A stretch of 64,000 nucleotides of DNA from Aaosphaeria pasadenensis (GCA_022813625.1 JAKLMB010000027.1:62001-126000), one strand, 5' to 3'; positions 33,713 to 46,640 are shown, counted from the stretch's first letter. Translations and numbers: made by a program. The notes: generated by a model from the sequence alone, not told the origin.

Positions 33713-36700
33713 CACGATGAAAACATTTAGTCAGTGTGACGAATTTACGAACTTGAGATCAGGGAGATCATGGCGGCGATGAAGCATAGCATCAGCGTTG
33801 GCGTTCGATACCACATGTATTGTCATTGCAGATATTTCCTCGTATATACACAATATATTGCAGTCATTTCTCTACTCGCCTCAATATTTTGCATGCTTTC
33901 ATATGTTGAGTTCCAAAGCAACGCGGCAACTGAACAAGAAAACAATAATTGCCCACTAATCGCACTCTTCTCTGATATAAATTTTGAAGAGCAACTCTGT
34001 ACAAGTGGGCTTTTAATTAAAAATTTAAAAAAGGAATAAAACTAGAGTTTTCCTTCAAACACCTTTAGAATGGTAATCACCCCCTTGAACTTTCAATATA
34101 ATTGCCTATATGGCCAGTGACGATGTTAATAACGTAAGTGTTGTAATGTATCTATATATTAAAGAAAATATAAATCAACATAAAAAGCCGCCATAACTAC
34201 CAAACCCCGAAAGTACATTTTTCCGTCATAAGAAGAGAGTGTCTCTGCATTAACCATACCTGAAAAATAAAATAAAATATAAACCAGACTACACAAAGAG
34301 CACTGTTTACACTATGTATCGGTATGGTTCCACGCCTGAACGCACCTCACCAACGATAGTAAACACACTGTACCACGAGCTTATGGTTTCCACATTCCCA
34401 GCTAGTCATCGCACCTAGACTAATTATACAGGTGAATATTTTTGTCTTCTTGTTCTTTGCATTTTAAACCTAGGCATGCACATCTTTCTACGAATCTTCA
34501 ATGAACATAACCACACACGATAGATATGTCACATAATTAATAATAAAAAAGATCAAATCCCGTCTTTCTTATAACCCAACGAGAAATAACTCATATAGGG
34601 GCAGAAGAGGCAGGAAATAAAACGGAAAATAACAATGATAGTGATGAAGACATAATGAATACGACGACTTACAAGATTAATCAGTTCATCGAATGAAGAA
34701 AAATTATAACATATCATATCAATTAGTAACTACCATTCATCTACAACGAAATTACACACCAAAGGACTGATGTCTGACTATATCTTCCATAGATACTTTG
34801 TTTCGTTGGGTCCGAAATGAGCCATTTGACTTGTTGCATACTCCGTATATCATGACACAAAGGGTACCATAGTTACGAACGTGACAGTTCTATCCAAATG
34901 AAATGTCTCTGGAACCAAACACACTGCTTCTCCCCTCTACTCTAAGAGAAAACATCCACCTTCAATATCCACGGTCGGCGACGAGATACGACGCGATTCG
35001 GTGTCTACATATTGTCTCGTAGGAAATACCAAACCGTGAACACCTTCTTCCTTCCTCACCCACCCACATGCGCCCCTGAAACCAGCACCCACATTCTTCA
35101 ATCAGATATTGTGCAATGCATCCCCCCACTGTGAACTTTTGTGAAGGGGCGGAAAACCAACAGCGCATGGCGCCATGGGCGGACAACACGGCACGCTCGG
35201 GCGCCCTAGCGGAAAGTGGAAATTTGGATATTCGCCACTAAAATAATACTTTCCTCGCGTCGTGCGCGTGTTTTTTTTCTTTTGGGCCGCGTTGAAGCTT
35301 ACCGCCCTAACCTGGAGAAAAAAATCGATGGTTCCTGTGCTTTTGAGAGTGATATGATCTCTGGGGCGTTTATCTGATGCAGACGTGTGCTCGTGGGAAT
35401 CTGTACGTAGTTTACGCGTTTTTTTTATAGTACATGCCTGCTATCTAGAGAGATCTTTTGTACGCGTAGATGATGTTCTAGCTTACGCTCATCGATGTAC
35501 TGTTGTGCATTCGTTCGCAAGATTGTTCTTCCTTTTGATATTGGTAGCTAGTACGACCAGTAGGAACATTGTAAAACCCACGCTCTCATCACTCATGCAT
35601 CTAGATATCAACCCCATGAGATTCTACTTACTAAATTGGAAAATTGCCGATTCGGAACATTCGCATCGCATCGCATCGCATCGTGACGGCAACGCCACCG
35701 GCATCGAATCGCGTTTGCATAGCATTCTAAGCAGGACAACGAAACATCCCCTCCCATCGGAAACATGTACCCTCGCAACGCACCGAACCGTCTAGCAACG
35801 GATGTAGATACCTCCTCGTAGCGTCACGTTCCTCAACGGTCGAGACCGACTGACCGGCCGATCAACCAACCCACCGCCCATCCAATCCAATCCCCAACCG
35901 AGGGCCCAGAACCTCAAGAAAAGAAGGACATCTCAATCAAACGAACTCTGAGTGCTCTCCCGTTTCTCAGTGCATGGGGGGGCGCGAGGGTCGAGAGAGA
36001 AGGAAAGTCATACCGACGATACCGTTAGGACGCGCACAGGCAGGACGGACGGGATCGTGTGCCGAAGATCCGGGTTCGAACGTTTGAACTTTGAGGTGGA
36101 TTGGTGAGAGATGCTGGCGGCTGTGGTTTGGTGTGTCTTTTGTGATGTGTACAGATAGGTAATTTCCTGCTGGTCAATATGTATGTATCCTGAAGATGTA
36201 TGTACGGAGTATGTGTAGTTTTGTTGCTCATGATCACGGTTTTGTATTCCTCTCGTTTTGAATTTCAATGTGAAGACAGAGGAATGCAAGGAGGGAAATA
36301 CTGATGACGAGGTGAGGTTTTCTGGTTTCGTAAGTCTCGTGATACCTGGGCGTACATGATAAAAGGATTCTTCCGCCGCGCTGGAGAGTAGAACATAGTG
36401 AAGTAGCGTATTTACAGTGATTGGCACCGTCTCCCATTCTATTACTGCTCGCTCCTGGATCGGTCAATTCACAATAAGTCCAATGATATATGTATATACG
36501 AATGGAAAATGTGGGAGAAGGAAAAAGAAAGAAAATATGGTCAGAGATTTGGGTTGGTGGTTGAACAAAAAATCATCATATTTACATGGACCAAACCCAA
36601 TCAATTCATAACCATCTCTTCTTCAATTTTTTTTGTTTTTCCAAATTTTTACCCCTCTTCTAATATGCCAATGATTCTACGCTCCTTCTCTTTTGACACC

Positions 36701-36761
36701 ATCCACATGAAAGCTCCCTCTTAATCCAGGCGCAACTCTCAAACCCAAGCAGACGGCCCTA
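33713..36761. other. Gene-free interval with AT-rich island
   Basis: About 3 kb without a credible gene, between the 680-residue protein and the convergent tetraspanin gene. From about 33840 to 34760 the DNA is strikingly AT-rich: by my count GC is 16 of 60 at 34021-34080 and 14 of 60 at 34141-34200. A GCATC microsatellite lies at 35662-35683. The short frames at 33770-34039 and 36008-36427 show no recognisable domain. Confidence 0.55.
35662..35683. repeat. Short (CGCAT)n microsatellite
   Basis: Four tandem copies of CGCAT seen directly, in the gene-free interval. Confidence 0.85.
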
Positions 36762-37636
36762 CTACAACCCACCCATGCCGTTCTTCTCGTCGATGTGCCT
36801 GTAGCGCTCCTGCTCCTGCCTGTACTTGAGGACCATGGCGACACAGAGCACAAGGATGACGTCGATGCCCACAATGCCGAAGGCGGCGGTGAAGATGCGG
36901 TCGAGGTAGGTGTTTGCGAAAGCGGAGAAGGGGCCGATGCAGCCACCCTTTTGCGCGGCGACTAGGGCGTTCTTGCAGGTGTTGTCGATGACGAAGGGCG
37001 GGGATGTCTCGTTGAGGTAGCCGCAGCAGTCAAACTGAGTGACGTATTGTTAGTTTCGGTTGTGGATTTTTTAAAAATATATGGTATATAGATAGAGTGG
37101 ACCGTTCAATTCATCGGTGCCAAGGGCGCTAAATCGAAACGGGAGATATGCGATTCGAAGGATATATATAGAAGGTACTCACTTTCTGCTGGAGAAGACT
37201 TTGGATCAAGGTGGATTCGCGACCCCAGATGCCCTCCAATCTTCTGCGGGTTTGAAGGGTTTCCACCCAGACAGACAGACCGAGTCCAAGGGTGAAGGTT
37301 GCGCAGAAGACGACGAGCCAGCCTTGGGCGCGGAGCCAGCCTCGGTTGTGGGGAAGGAAGAGTGCCGGTAGAGAGAGCAGGAAGGTGACGAAGATGAAGA
37401 TTGAGTTCACGACACCGGCTGGGAATGATTGTTAGTAGACGTTACTGCAGGGCGATGTTCTTGGTCGTACCTGTTAATGGACACTGGCCTAGTAGGAGGT
37501 TCTGTGCTACGTTGTCGAGGGTCGGATCGGCCCTTTGGTTCTGCTCTGACATGACCGAGAATCCCATCAACAATCCTCCACATGCGGCGAAGATGAAGTC
37601 GAAGCCGACGAAGACCAGCATAAGTTTTGTCGGCAT
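36762..37636 (-). CDS. PLS1: Tetraspanin, PLS1-like
   Basis: Three minus-strand exons, 37636-37471, 37418-37183 and 37034-36762, encode 224 residues, the length of fungal PLS1 tetraspanins. Four membrane spans are visible: the N-terminal LMLVFVGFDFIFAACGGLLM, NSIFIFVTFLLSLPALFL, WLVVFCATFTLGLGLSVWV and the C-terminal AFGIVGIDVILVLCVAMVL. The large loop carries the tetraspanin CCG signature (Cys137-Cys138-Gly139) and further cysteines (CKN, GGCIG). LLLGQCPLT and TLIQSLLQQKFDCCGY agree with the PLS1 branch as I know it. PLS1 proteins act at the plasma membrane in organising penetration-peg or germ-pore emergence in plant-associated fungi. The family assignment (tetraspanin) is strong; the PLS1 orthology is less certain, and Tsp2/Tsp3-type tetraspanins are the alternative. 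Confidence 0.8.
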
Positions 37637-39193
37637 GTTGGCGGTAGTTTGTAGTTGAGCTTTTCTTCTTGTTCTATCTCTTTTCTTTTGCACTTATGGG
37701 ATACGACGTCCAGGCGGATCAATTGAGAATTGGACGAGAGCGAGAGACGGTCACCAGTTGGGGAAATGGGACGAAATGGATAAACAAATGAATGAATGGA
37801 ATACAAGTCGATGCACAGAGACGTCCGGCGTGCCCTCGCAGAACGACGATTAAAAGAGTTACTATCGGATGAGGAAGAATAGAAGATGAAGGGGAAGAGA
37901 AAGGAAAGTGGCTAGCACTTGGTGGACGATGGAGTGGCAACGGGAAAGCGAAAGTAGGACATGGCAAAGAGGGTAGGAAAAGGGTTTTGTTAGAATTAAT
38001 TAATCGAGAGACTCCATTATTGCGGGCGCGTCGCAGTTGTGGTGATGCGAAGCGTACAGCGTTTCAGTAGTGTGAGAAAGGGTGGTGGGCGAATCAGGAG
38101 GCAGAACGGGGCCAAGGTCCGAGTGGTTCGACGTTTTGGAAGCGCCTACGATGGGCATGATCCAATACGGACAGGGAGAGCAGGATTTGGGTGGTGCGAC
38201 CATGTGTATAGGTCTGTAGCAAGAGCAGTTACAAGAGGATACCTACAAAGGTCACGTCACGAGAGTGTGCGGGAGAGTGCATCGATCTGAAGGGGACGGG
38301 AGGTGGTACGAAGATCGTGGATAACCTATTTGAGCGACATGGTGTTGAGTTGTGTTATTGACAGAAGAAGGGTGGTGTGGGGGAGAGTGAGGGAGGACAG
38401 TCGTTACTGCAAAGGGTGCGTGTGCATGAGAGACTGGGAGTTGAATCGGATGCTGATGTGGCGAGTACGTGTGAGGGTGAGGGCGAGGGCGAGGGCGTGT
38501 GGGTGTGGGCTTGTGGATGACAGGGAGAAGAAGAGGCGGTCGCGGTTACAGTTGGTGGCGCACGCACGTCCTGCAGGTCGCAAGATGGGCCAGCCGGCGA
38601 GAAGAGCCAAGATAGGGCCGGGTGGAAGTACACAGTACAGAGTAAATTGACAAGTGAGTTAAGTCCAGTTGAAGCAGAGTTAAGTTAGACAGTGGACAGA
38701 GTAGATTGTAGTGTGTAGATACTAGGATAGGGTGAACAGGTCGAGTGACATGGTCGAGTCGAGTAGTCGAGTAAGCGTAGTAGATACTCGTAAAAGTTCA
38801 TAGTAATTAGTAGTCTTCATAGACTCCGTCGAGCAGTATTAGAAGATGATACCTCGCAGTAGTAGCTTTAATGATGGCAGCGGTAAGTAGTTGGCAGTAT
38901 TGAGCGATGGGGAGGAGTATTACGAGTGAATACGGGGTGACGGGACAAGGGGGGCAACGGACAACGGGCGAGGCGACATCGGGAAAGGAAGCGGGCGGGG
39001 AACAAAGAAGAGGGAGAGGGCGAATGAGAGCAGAGGACACAAGGGTAAGGGCAAGGAATGAGATCAAGATCAAGGTCAAGAACGAGACAGGCCTGGCCTG
39101 GGACCATACTGTGTAAACGATGGTAGAGGAACTTAGGTAGGGAAACACGAGATGAAGGTGAATCAGTGAATCAGACCATATTGTTGTAGCTTG

Positions 39194-39255
39194 TATGGCA
39201 TGGCATGGTATGGTATGGTATGGCATGGTGTGGTGTGGTGTGGTGTGGGATGGCA
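39194..39255. repeat. ATGGT/ATGGC pentanucleotide-like microsatellite
   Basis: Repeated TATGGCATGGCATGGTATGG words changing to GTGGTGTGG at the right end. Seen directly. Confidence 0.85.
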
Positions 39256-39860
39256 TATGATCAACGATCAACGCATAACCCTAACAAGCCTAATCACTAA
39301 TGTAATGTGTGAATGGATGATTGATGGCGCTAGTCGATTAACGGAAGGCGGTAACCGGTGTAACCTGATAATCATCAACTGAACAGATAATCACACAGTC
39401 AGCATCTCTGCCGTCTCTCATTGGCCACAGTATCCCACTTCGGCTTAGCTAGGTCAAGTGACCCGCAACTCATGTTCATATCCACCCATGATTGGCTGCT
39501 TGCCCCTCCTGCACTCTTCTCTCCCCCACCCCTTCGGGCAATCCGAAGGTCGAGGGAAATGGTTGATTAACAAGACAAAACATATCTATTCACCAATTAC
39601 TCCGTACTGTGTACAATAACAGACGAGGTAGAATGTACAGACGAGATAGAGGCAAGTAGCTTTCTGCAAGTCTGCAAGTCAACAGTTCCCTTCCCATCTC
39701 TCGTATTAACTATGGTTTCTTAGTCTTTAACGTGGTGAGAGACAGGATTTGGTCTAGTGTGTCGACATCGGACTCGGTAATGTATGTGAATATGTACTAG
39801 TGGTGGTTTGTTTGTCCATCCAACGTCAAGCTGTGAAGCTGTCAATCCGTCTTTTCTGCC

Positions 39861-39891
39861 ACTCCGAGACAGACTCCGAGACAGACTCCGA
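39861..39891. repeat. Short tandem repeat of a 12-base unit
   Basis: ACTCCGAGACAG is present twice in tandem, followed by a partial third copy (ACTCCGA). Seen directly in non-coding DNA. Confidence 0.8.
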
Positions 39892-41001
39892 ACGTGAATA
39901 AAAGAACAAAAGAACATGGGCGAGTAATTGATTTACTACTCCGCACTATGAGTGAATTGAACCAATGGACAGGATGGTTGGTTGGATGGGTAGATGGCCG
40001 ATGAATGGGATTGCATGGCAGAGTGGCAGGATGTGATGAACATGGTCGACCACCCGCCATACCCGACTAAGTTGGTGCTGGAAACACGCGCACTTGGTCT
40101 AGGTCGGGTCTGGCGCCTTGGCCTTTTACCCTCCTTCGGTTGGCATGAATAGCCCGTGTTGGTAAGTAAATTGATACTCCATCTTGCCTGTCTTGTCTTG
40201 TCTCATCTCATCTCATCACTCTTTCTTTGACTACTGTACGGAGTCTGTACGTATCTAATAATGTAATGATACTACAGGTACTGTTACTGTACGACTATCT
40301 GATTGCTTGCTGTTTTCACGGCCAGCCAACCAACCAACCAACCTGTCTCACGCCGTGCCATACCATGTGATGCCTCGGCTTAAAAGGGTAATATCTGGAA
40401 TCTCTAACGGCCAACTGACAACCGCTAACCGCCAGGCTTCCTCACTGCACTTCTGCATTGCACTTACTACTGCACTGCGCATACACGTACGGAGTACTAT
40501 ATGCGCCTAGAGGTATGTATCTCGCGTATTACAAAGGCCGAAGTCATAGACGGTACATAGCTTGCACCCCTACAACACTCGTAGGATATCGACAGTCTCT
40601 ATCCTGGTACTACTACCATGTTTCTATACTCCTGATCGTATAGACAGATAGATAGGGAGAACGGGTAGATGGATTAGGCAGAGGCAATATGACAATCTTA
40701 CTGTAGCAGTTGTACTGTACGGAGTACATTGGACATACATATAGCGGTGGACAGTAGGGTGTTCTGTTCCGTTCTGGACGGAGCAGTGGAGTGGAGTACA
40801 TGCAACGGTGTAGGTAGGTCGGCTCCGTGGGCGCACAACTGGCGCGGCCCTGAAGTTCCGATGAGCGATTCAAGATGCCAGACACTTGCCAGGCCATATG
40901 CCACCAAGAAGGTGATGAAAATAATCACAGTTTGCCAGGATCTCTCTTTACGTTTCAAACCCCCATTTCCTTCGCCGAGCAGCGAGACTATCAAACCGGG
41001 G

Positions 41002-41032
<31 letters not shown>
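41002..41032. repeat. Tetranucleotide microsatellite (AGCA)n
   Basis: About seven and a half tandem copies of AGCA/GCAA. Seen directly. Confidence 0.92.
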
Positions 41033-42460
41033 CTTCGTTAAGCCGGCGAGGTTGCAAGCCAGTTCTGCTAAATCCAACCCGCCCCCAGTCACATTTGGCC
41101 CTTGAACTAGTCAAGTCAAACTAGGTACCTAAGTAGATGGGATAGTTTACGAGTTAGTGTGGTATCTTTTTCCTGCACAGTTTAGGGTCCTAACATGATT
41201 AACACACACGCCCACGTCCATATCCACATCCACATCCATTATCCACGCACCTAATTGTCCACATCCACAGAGACACACAGACACGCGCACACTAACAGAT
41301 ACAAGCACACATTCACACACATACGCAGACGACGGGCAACATTGAACACATTGACAAGTTACCCTGAATCTAACCAAACCTAACCTAACCTAAAACCTAA
41401 CCTGACATTGACTAAACCCACCCAAGTTACTCTACACACAGACACAACTGACAGTTCTACTCGCGCGCGCCCACACACACAGACACACCCAACCGACAGG
41501 CGGAGCTCAGGCATTCGCGCAAAGTGACAAGCCGCCTTTCCTTATTCCCCTAGATACCCTTTGCAACTCTTGGGGATTCTCCTACTTTTGTCACTTTCTC
41601 GTAGTGAATATATGCCTGCCGCCGTTTGACTTTCCCCAAATCTCTTTCGTCCTTTTCCCCTCTGAGACATACAAGCACACCTTTCCAGTTCCTGTCGTGC
41701 ACCTCTTCTTCCCTTTCCTATAGGCACAGTACATACTTTGTACAGTGTGTACCTATCACTTTACTACCTACCACTTGTACCTGACATACAATCTTTGTAC
41801 TGTATGTACATCTACCTGCTATAGGTACCTGTTCTGTCCATCCGTTCATCTATCCACCGATCTATCCCATCCCATCCTATTCCATCCGATCTATCCATCC
41901 ATCTACTCCATCCGATCCATCTATCCCATTCCGCTACCACAGGCCAAGCTTCAACGCCTTTCGGTCTTCTACTCACCTTGTGTGAGCTTACTTGTCCTCT
42001 ACCACGCGCCGTCGCCGTTCAACTTTGACCCCATTCGTCAAACGAACACTCTCTGAAAAGGGTCGAATACCTACGAACGCCCACACACTCCACCACAGGC
42101 CATTCTCCTCTTCCCTCCGACGACTACTATTCCTGATTCCGCTTTCGATCAAGGACATTCCACATTCCTCTTGACCAGAACGAATTGAGACGGGTACGTA
42201 CTTTTTCTTCTCCATTTCCATTTCTACTGTTTTGTCTACATTTCTCTATTCTTGTCTGTCTTCAGCCGTTCCATCCACCTACCCCTGCCCTTCCCTGCCC
42301 TGTTCTCAGCCAGCAAACGCACGTCCGCTGCCCGGGCCCGGGATCTTCTGCCTCACCCACTTTACTGTATCCTCCGCCTTGGTGCTAGACGCATGCCCGC
42401 ACGCACGCACGGCGCACGCACGCAACTCCCACACGCACGCACACCGACAACCCAACAACC

Positions 42461-42552
42461 GCGACCTCGACCGCGACTGCGACTGCGACTGCGACCGTGG
42501 CCGTGAGTGCGATTGCGATTGCGATTGCGCCTGAGCCTGCGACTGCGACCGC
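42461..42552. repeat. Hexanucleotide-like repeat tract (GCGACT/GCGATT)n
   Basis: GACTGC copies change into GATTGC copies and back within about 90 bases. Non-coding DNA in the MCM1 upstream region. Confidence 0.85.
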
Positions 42553-43162
42553 CACCACCGCCGCCATCACCAAAGGCATCAGGCACAGGTACAGGCACAC
42601 ACACCACGCACAACACCGATACTCCACAAGGTCACAACGTATCACTTCACCACGAATCTACCTGCCTACCTACCTATCTACCTCAGGGCCCTCGGCGACG
42701 GCGTACTGGACACAAGGCAGTGGGCCCCAAACTTGTTGCACCGTTCCCCATACCCATTTCCGTCTCGCAGTCCAAATTTCCAAATCCCCAATTCCCAATT
42801 CCTAATCCTTATTTCCACCCATGCCATCTCAATGTCAAACTCCCCCTTCTTCCAATCGGCTCTCTCCACAGCTATGCGACCATACCAGGGTGGGTATGGG
42901 CTGGCCAAGCTCAAGGCATTTCCCGACGAAGCGACGAGGGCAAGTTGGTATTATTAGCGCTGCCTGTCATGCCGGGTTGGAGTCTTTGTAGTTTTGGCTG
43001 GCCTATGCTCACTGTCTGTTGGCTGAAGCTGTTGGGCGGGTCTCGCTCTAGTTTCTTATGTGTTTCTTTCTGCTGCTTGGCCTATCGGCCAGAGAGGAAT
43101 GAGACATAGAGAGCGGAGAGAGGAGAGATGTGAAGAGGTCAAGAGAGACATGAGAGTGGACT

Positions 43163-43193
43163 GGATGAGATGGGATGGGATGGGATGGGATAG
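43163..43193. repeat. Pentanucleotide microsatellite (GGGAT)n
   Basis: About five tandem ATGGG/GGGAT copies, seen directly. Confidence 0.85.
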
Positions 43194-43416
43194 GACAGAG
43201 GAAGAGAGCAAGAGAGAGGAAGGGGACTAGGGCCCACACACACAGTCGGTCACTCAAGGTCACTCACTCCACCCAACGCCAATCCACCAATCGCCGTTCA
43301 CTTACAATACCCATACCCGTACCCATACCCATACCCATACCCACATGCACCCTCCATCGCACCTTCCACCTCCCTCGACTCCTTCCCGCCCGCCGAATGC
43401 GCGCTGTTTTTCTGTT

Positions 43417-43453
43417 GTCTGGTCTGTCTGTCTGGTCTGTCTGGTCTGTCTGG

Positions 43454-43493
<40 letters not shown>
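43417..43493. repeat. Compound microsatellite: TCTGG-type repeat followed by (TG)n
   Basis: A tract of CTGTCTGG words (43417-43454) runs into about nineteen TG dinucleotides (43455-43493). The TG tract could adopt left-handed DNA, but that is inference. Confidence 0.92.
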
Positions 43494-43496
<3 letters not shown>

Positions 43497-44257
43497 CGGC
43501 CCCCTCATCCCTCCCTCCCTCCCTCCTTCCTCCCATCCAACCACCCCTTCCCTCCTCCCCCGTTCTTCTTTCCTTTTTCGATCTTGTTCACTTTGGTCGT
43601 TCCTTCCCTTGCATTCCTTTTTTCCCTTTTTCCTTCACCCGCCACCGACTTGGACGGTTCACTCACTGTTCACTGTACTGTTCACTTGTCACTGTACACA
43701 CATACACCCTACTACCCTCTACCACACTACCTACACCACACTACCTAAACACTCCTACATACGCTACACTCTTAGTTCCTTCCCTCTCTCTCCACACACG
43801 GACCATTCAAAACACACAGACCACCACGGGCCAACAACCTATCTCTTTTTCATTCCAAGCGCGCCTGCTTTTCCTCTTTCATCAAACCCTCCCATCCTCC
43901 CTCCCCTCCCCCCATTGAACATTCCCCCCTTCCCTTTTTCCACACCCCCCAATCCCTCCATCCAGTTTCTTTTGGGTCTAACCCGAACACCACAACAGTC
44001 TTTGCTTTACTGCTGCTTGCTTGCTTGCTTGCTTGTTGCTTGCTGCAGTCATTCGCCTTGTTACCTGTTACGAAAAGAGCTCAAGCCTACTCTTCTTTTT
44101 TTCTTTTCCGTCCTGCTTGCTGCCACAGGTCGTCCTCTAACCTCCAAAAGAGAAGTTCCCCACACACAGTTCGAACACCCCCCTCCCCGACCACAAGCAG
44201 TTAGGGCAAACACCTGCCACAACATCTGAACCACCAATCTCAACCTACAACACAACA

Positions 44258-45170
44258 ATGGCTTCTGAGATCACCGAGCACGACCAAAACGCGTCGCCTT
44301 CCGTTCATGACGACGGCACTGGCAATGGCGCACTCACCGCCGCCGACGCCAATCGAGGAACCAAACGCCCTCGACCGACTGCCGACGACGATGATGATGA
44401 CGATGACAAGCCCGGTCGCGAGCGTAGGAAGATTGAGATCAAGTTCATTCAGGATAAGTCGCGTCGCCACATCACTTTCTCGAAGCGAAAGGCTGGTATC
44501 ATGAAGAAGGTACGTACAAGATTCGAAACCCGGCGAGACGAAGACGATTGTCGAGTTGGACCGACGCGCGCGCGCGACACCACCAAACATCCCAACTTTT
44601 CTCCTCGCATCGCGTTGCGACTTTATCCGCGTCGCATGAGAAACATCGTGTATCCACGCTTCGTTCCTCGCTAACTCGTTTTGACTCGCAGGCCTACGAA
44701 TTGTCCGTCCTCACTGGCACCCAGGTGCTCCTGCTCGTGGTCTCCGAAACAGGTCTCGTTTACACCTTCACAACGCCTAAGCTGCAACCTCTTGTCACGA
44801 AGCCCGAGGGCAAGAACCTCATTCAGGTAAGCCAACTATTCACAAACTACGTCCTACATGTTCGCGCTGACACGCGTTTCAGGCCTGCTTGAATGCACCC
44901 GAACCCTCGTCTGGCGACGCCAATGGCGTCGATGATAACCCCGTCGATTCTCCCGAGGATAGCCATGCCCAGGTACCGGCTGGCCGACCTCAAGGTATGC
45001 CAGGCAACCAGGGCATGCCTCCTGCCTACATGACCCCCGAGGCCGCGCTCCACTACCAGTCCTACCTCCAGCAGCAGCAACAATCAAACCAGTACCCAGG
45101 CATGCCCCCGCAGGGTGGTATGCCTCGTCACCCGGGTCACCAGTACCCCCAGGACCAGAAGCTCAGTTAA
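44258..45170 (+). CDS. MCM1: MADS-box transcription factor Mcm1 (SRF type)
   Basis: Three exons, 44258-44509, 44692-44826 and 44883-45170, encode 224 residues. The MADS domain spans about 54-110, reading RRKIEIKFIQDKSRRHITFSKRKAGIMKK, then AYELSVLTGTQVLLLVVSETGLVYTFTTPKLQPLV after the first intron. It is of the SRF/Mcm1 class, not the MEF2/Rlm1 class. A run of eight aspartates (43-50) precedes the domain, as in other Mcm1 proteins. The C-terminus is disordered and rich in Gln, Pro, Gly and Met. Mcm1 is a nuclear dimer that binds CC(A/T)6GG-type sites with partner factors and controls mating, cell-cycle and metabolic genes. The first intron splits the MADS domain after KAGIMKK. The gene stands alone, with more than 5 kb of gene-free DNA on each side. 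Confidence 0.95.
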
Positions 45171-46595
45171 ACAAGTACGTACGGATTCCCCGAATCCACA
45201 ACCCGTTCTTTCAAGGGACGGGTGGCGCATCGCTGGTTCGGTCGGTCGGATATGGATACCCCACATAATGGCGAAAAGTAATGGCAAGAAGCGGATCTGC
45301 AGAGTGAACAGTTTCCTTTCTGCAAGAAGGTACGGCCAGAGTCTGTAAAGATGAAGAAGGTGTAGTCCGTCTTGGGCGGTATGCAATGTTATCATGTTAG
45401 GAGCACCGTGTTGGCGAGTGTGGTGTGCATTCCCTTTGCTTTGGGTCTGGTCTGGGACGGTTGAACGTCTTTTACGTGGATATCGGCGTGGATGTTTTCT
45501 TTAACACAAGTTCTTCTCTCACTCTCATCTCTCATCTCTCGTATCCCGTCTCTCATCCTCACATCATCTTACCCTCTTGTTCGTGTGTCGTTTCACGAAG
45601 TATCATGTATTTTTCTCAAAATTCCCCCGATAGTTGGGAGGCAGCAGCTTCCGTCCAATATCATAATTCACAAACAAACATACAAACAAGGCTTTTGCAG
45701 TCTCTTTTTCGCACCGTCTCGCCGATCCGTGTTCTCATCTTTCATCGCGACCGCGACTAAACGGGTTGATTTAGATGTTATTCCCCATTTGGACAGACGA
45801 TTGCCCGAATAGGAGGACTATCACCAGCGGCACCCGGCGCCTGCACCTGACCACATATGCAACATATGCAGGGCCCTCGAAGGGAGAGAAGGACTCGATG
45901 CACATAATCTTCCGTACCGGCGTATCCCCATATGTCGATCCGAATCCGTCTTCATGAAACCATCGCCTTCCGGTTTTTGGTCCTTTGTGCATCCAGCGAG
46001 TTGTAGTACGAGAACCGGCGGTGAAACAGTGTCAGCATCATTATTGTTATCATTATTATCATTGCTACCATCGTTAAGTACCAAAAAAAAACAAGGCAAA
46101 CAGGCTTACCGTTTGTACGTCCGTCCTTATACTCGACATACCGCAACCACATTCACAACTGCAAAACCTCACAACACCAGCTCGACAATTAATCAACCAC
46201 GCGCACACACATCTAGAAACTTCAAGTACCTGATGTTTTATCGTTTATTTTCTGCGCAATCTTAACCACGTCTACGCTCGTTCTACTCTCAATCTCACTC
46301 TCTTCTACGAGCGAGAAGGTCTCGTGCATTGATGCATACGCTCGTTGCATCGCAATCGTGTGCAGTTCACTGCGTGTCCCCACGTTTCCTCTTTGCCCTC
46401 TTTGCCCTCTCTGCCTTCGCGTCTTCGGCATCTTTCAGTCCGTTGTCCCCTTTTCTCTTCTTGAAGGCTGGGAAGAGAGGAGAAGTAGGTGGGTGAGTGG
46501 GAGTAGCATGGCGGGTGATGTATTCCCTATCGTTTTCTGTTATTTTGGCATGGTGGGTAAGGAAGACTGAAGGAGGGGAGGGAAGATCACATTGA

Positions 46596-46640
46596 GATTA
46601 TCATTATCATTATCATTATCATTATCATTATCATTATCAT
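46596..46640. repeat. Hexanucleotide microsatellite (ATTATC)n
   Basis: About seven and a half perfect tandem copies, seen directly. Confidence 0.93.

Larger units (their letters stand above)
37637..44257. other. Large gene-free interval upstream of MCM1
   Basis: About 6.6 kb between the divergent tetraspanin and MCM1 start codons with no frame I would call a gene. It is crowded with simple repeats (GA-rich near 38470-38510, ATGGT near 39194-39255, AGCA near 41002-41032, GACTGC near 42461-42552, TG near 43455-43493) and pyrimidine tracts. The last ~750 bases, from 43494, are strongly pyrimidine-rich and may be the MCM1 leader. The open frames through the TG and CT tracts are low-complexity artefacts. 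Confidence 0.55.

Noticed and set aside
33770..34039. 89-residue frame after the PIP/SIM protein gene
   Set aside because: It runs into AT-rich non-coding DNA, has no homology I recognise and looks like chance.
41365..41403. CCTAA-like repeats, considered as an interstitial telomere
   Set aside because: The copies are CCTAA, irregular and few. The usual ascomycete telomere unit is CCCTAA, so it is simple-sequence DNA.
43175..44229. Open frames of 247-294 codons across the TG and pyrimidine tracts upstream of MCM1
   Set aside because: They consist of the microsatellite and CT-rich DNA read in frame (VCVCVC and Pro/Ser/Phe stretches), not of a folded or conserved protein.
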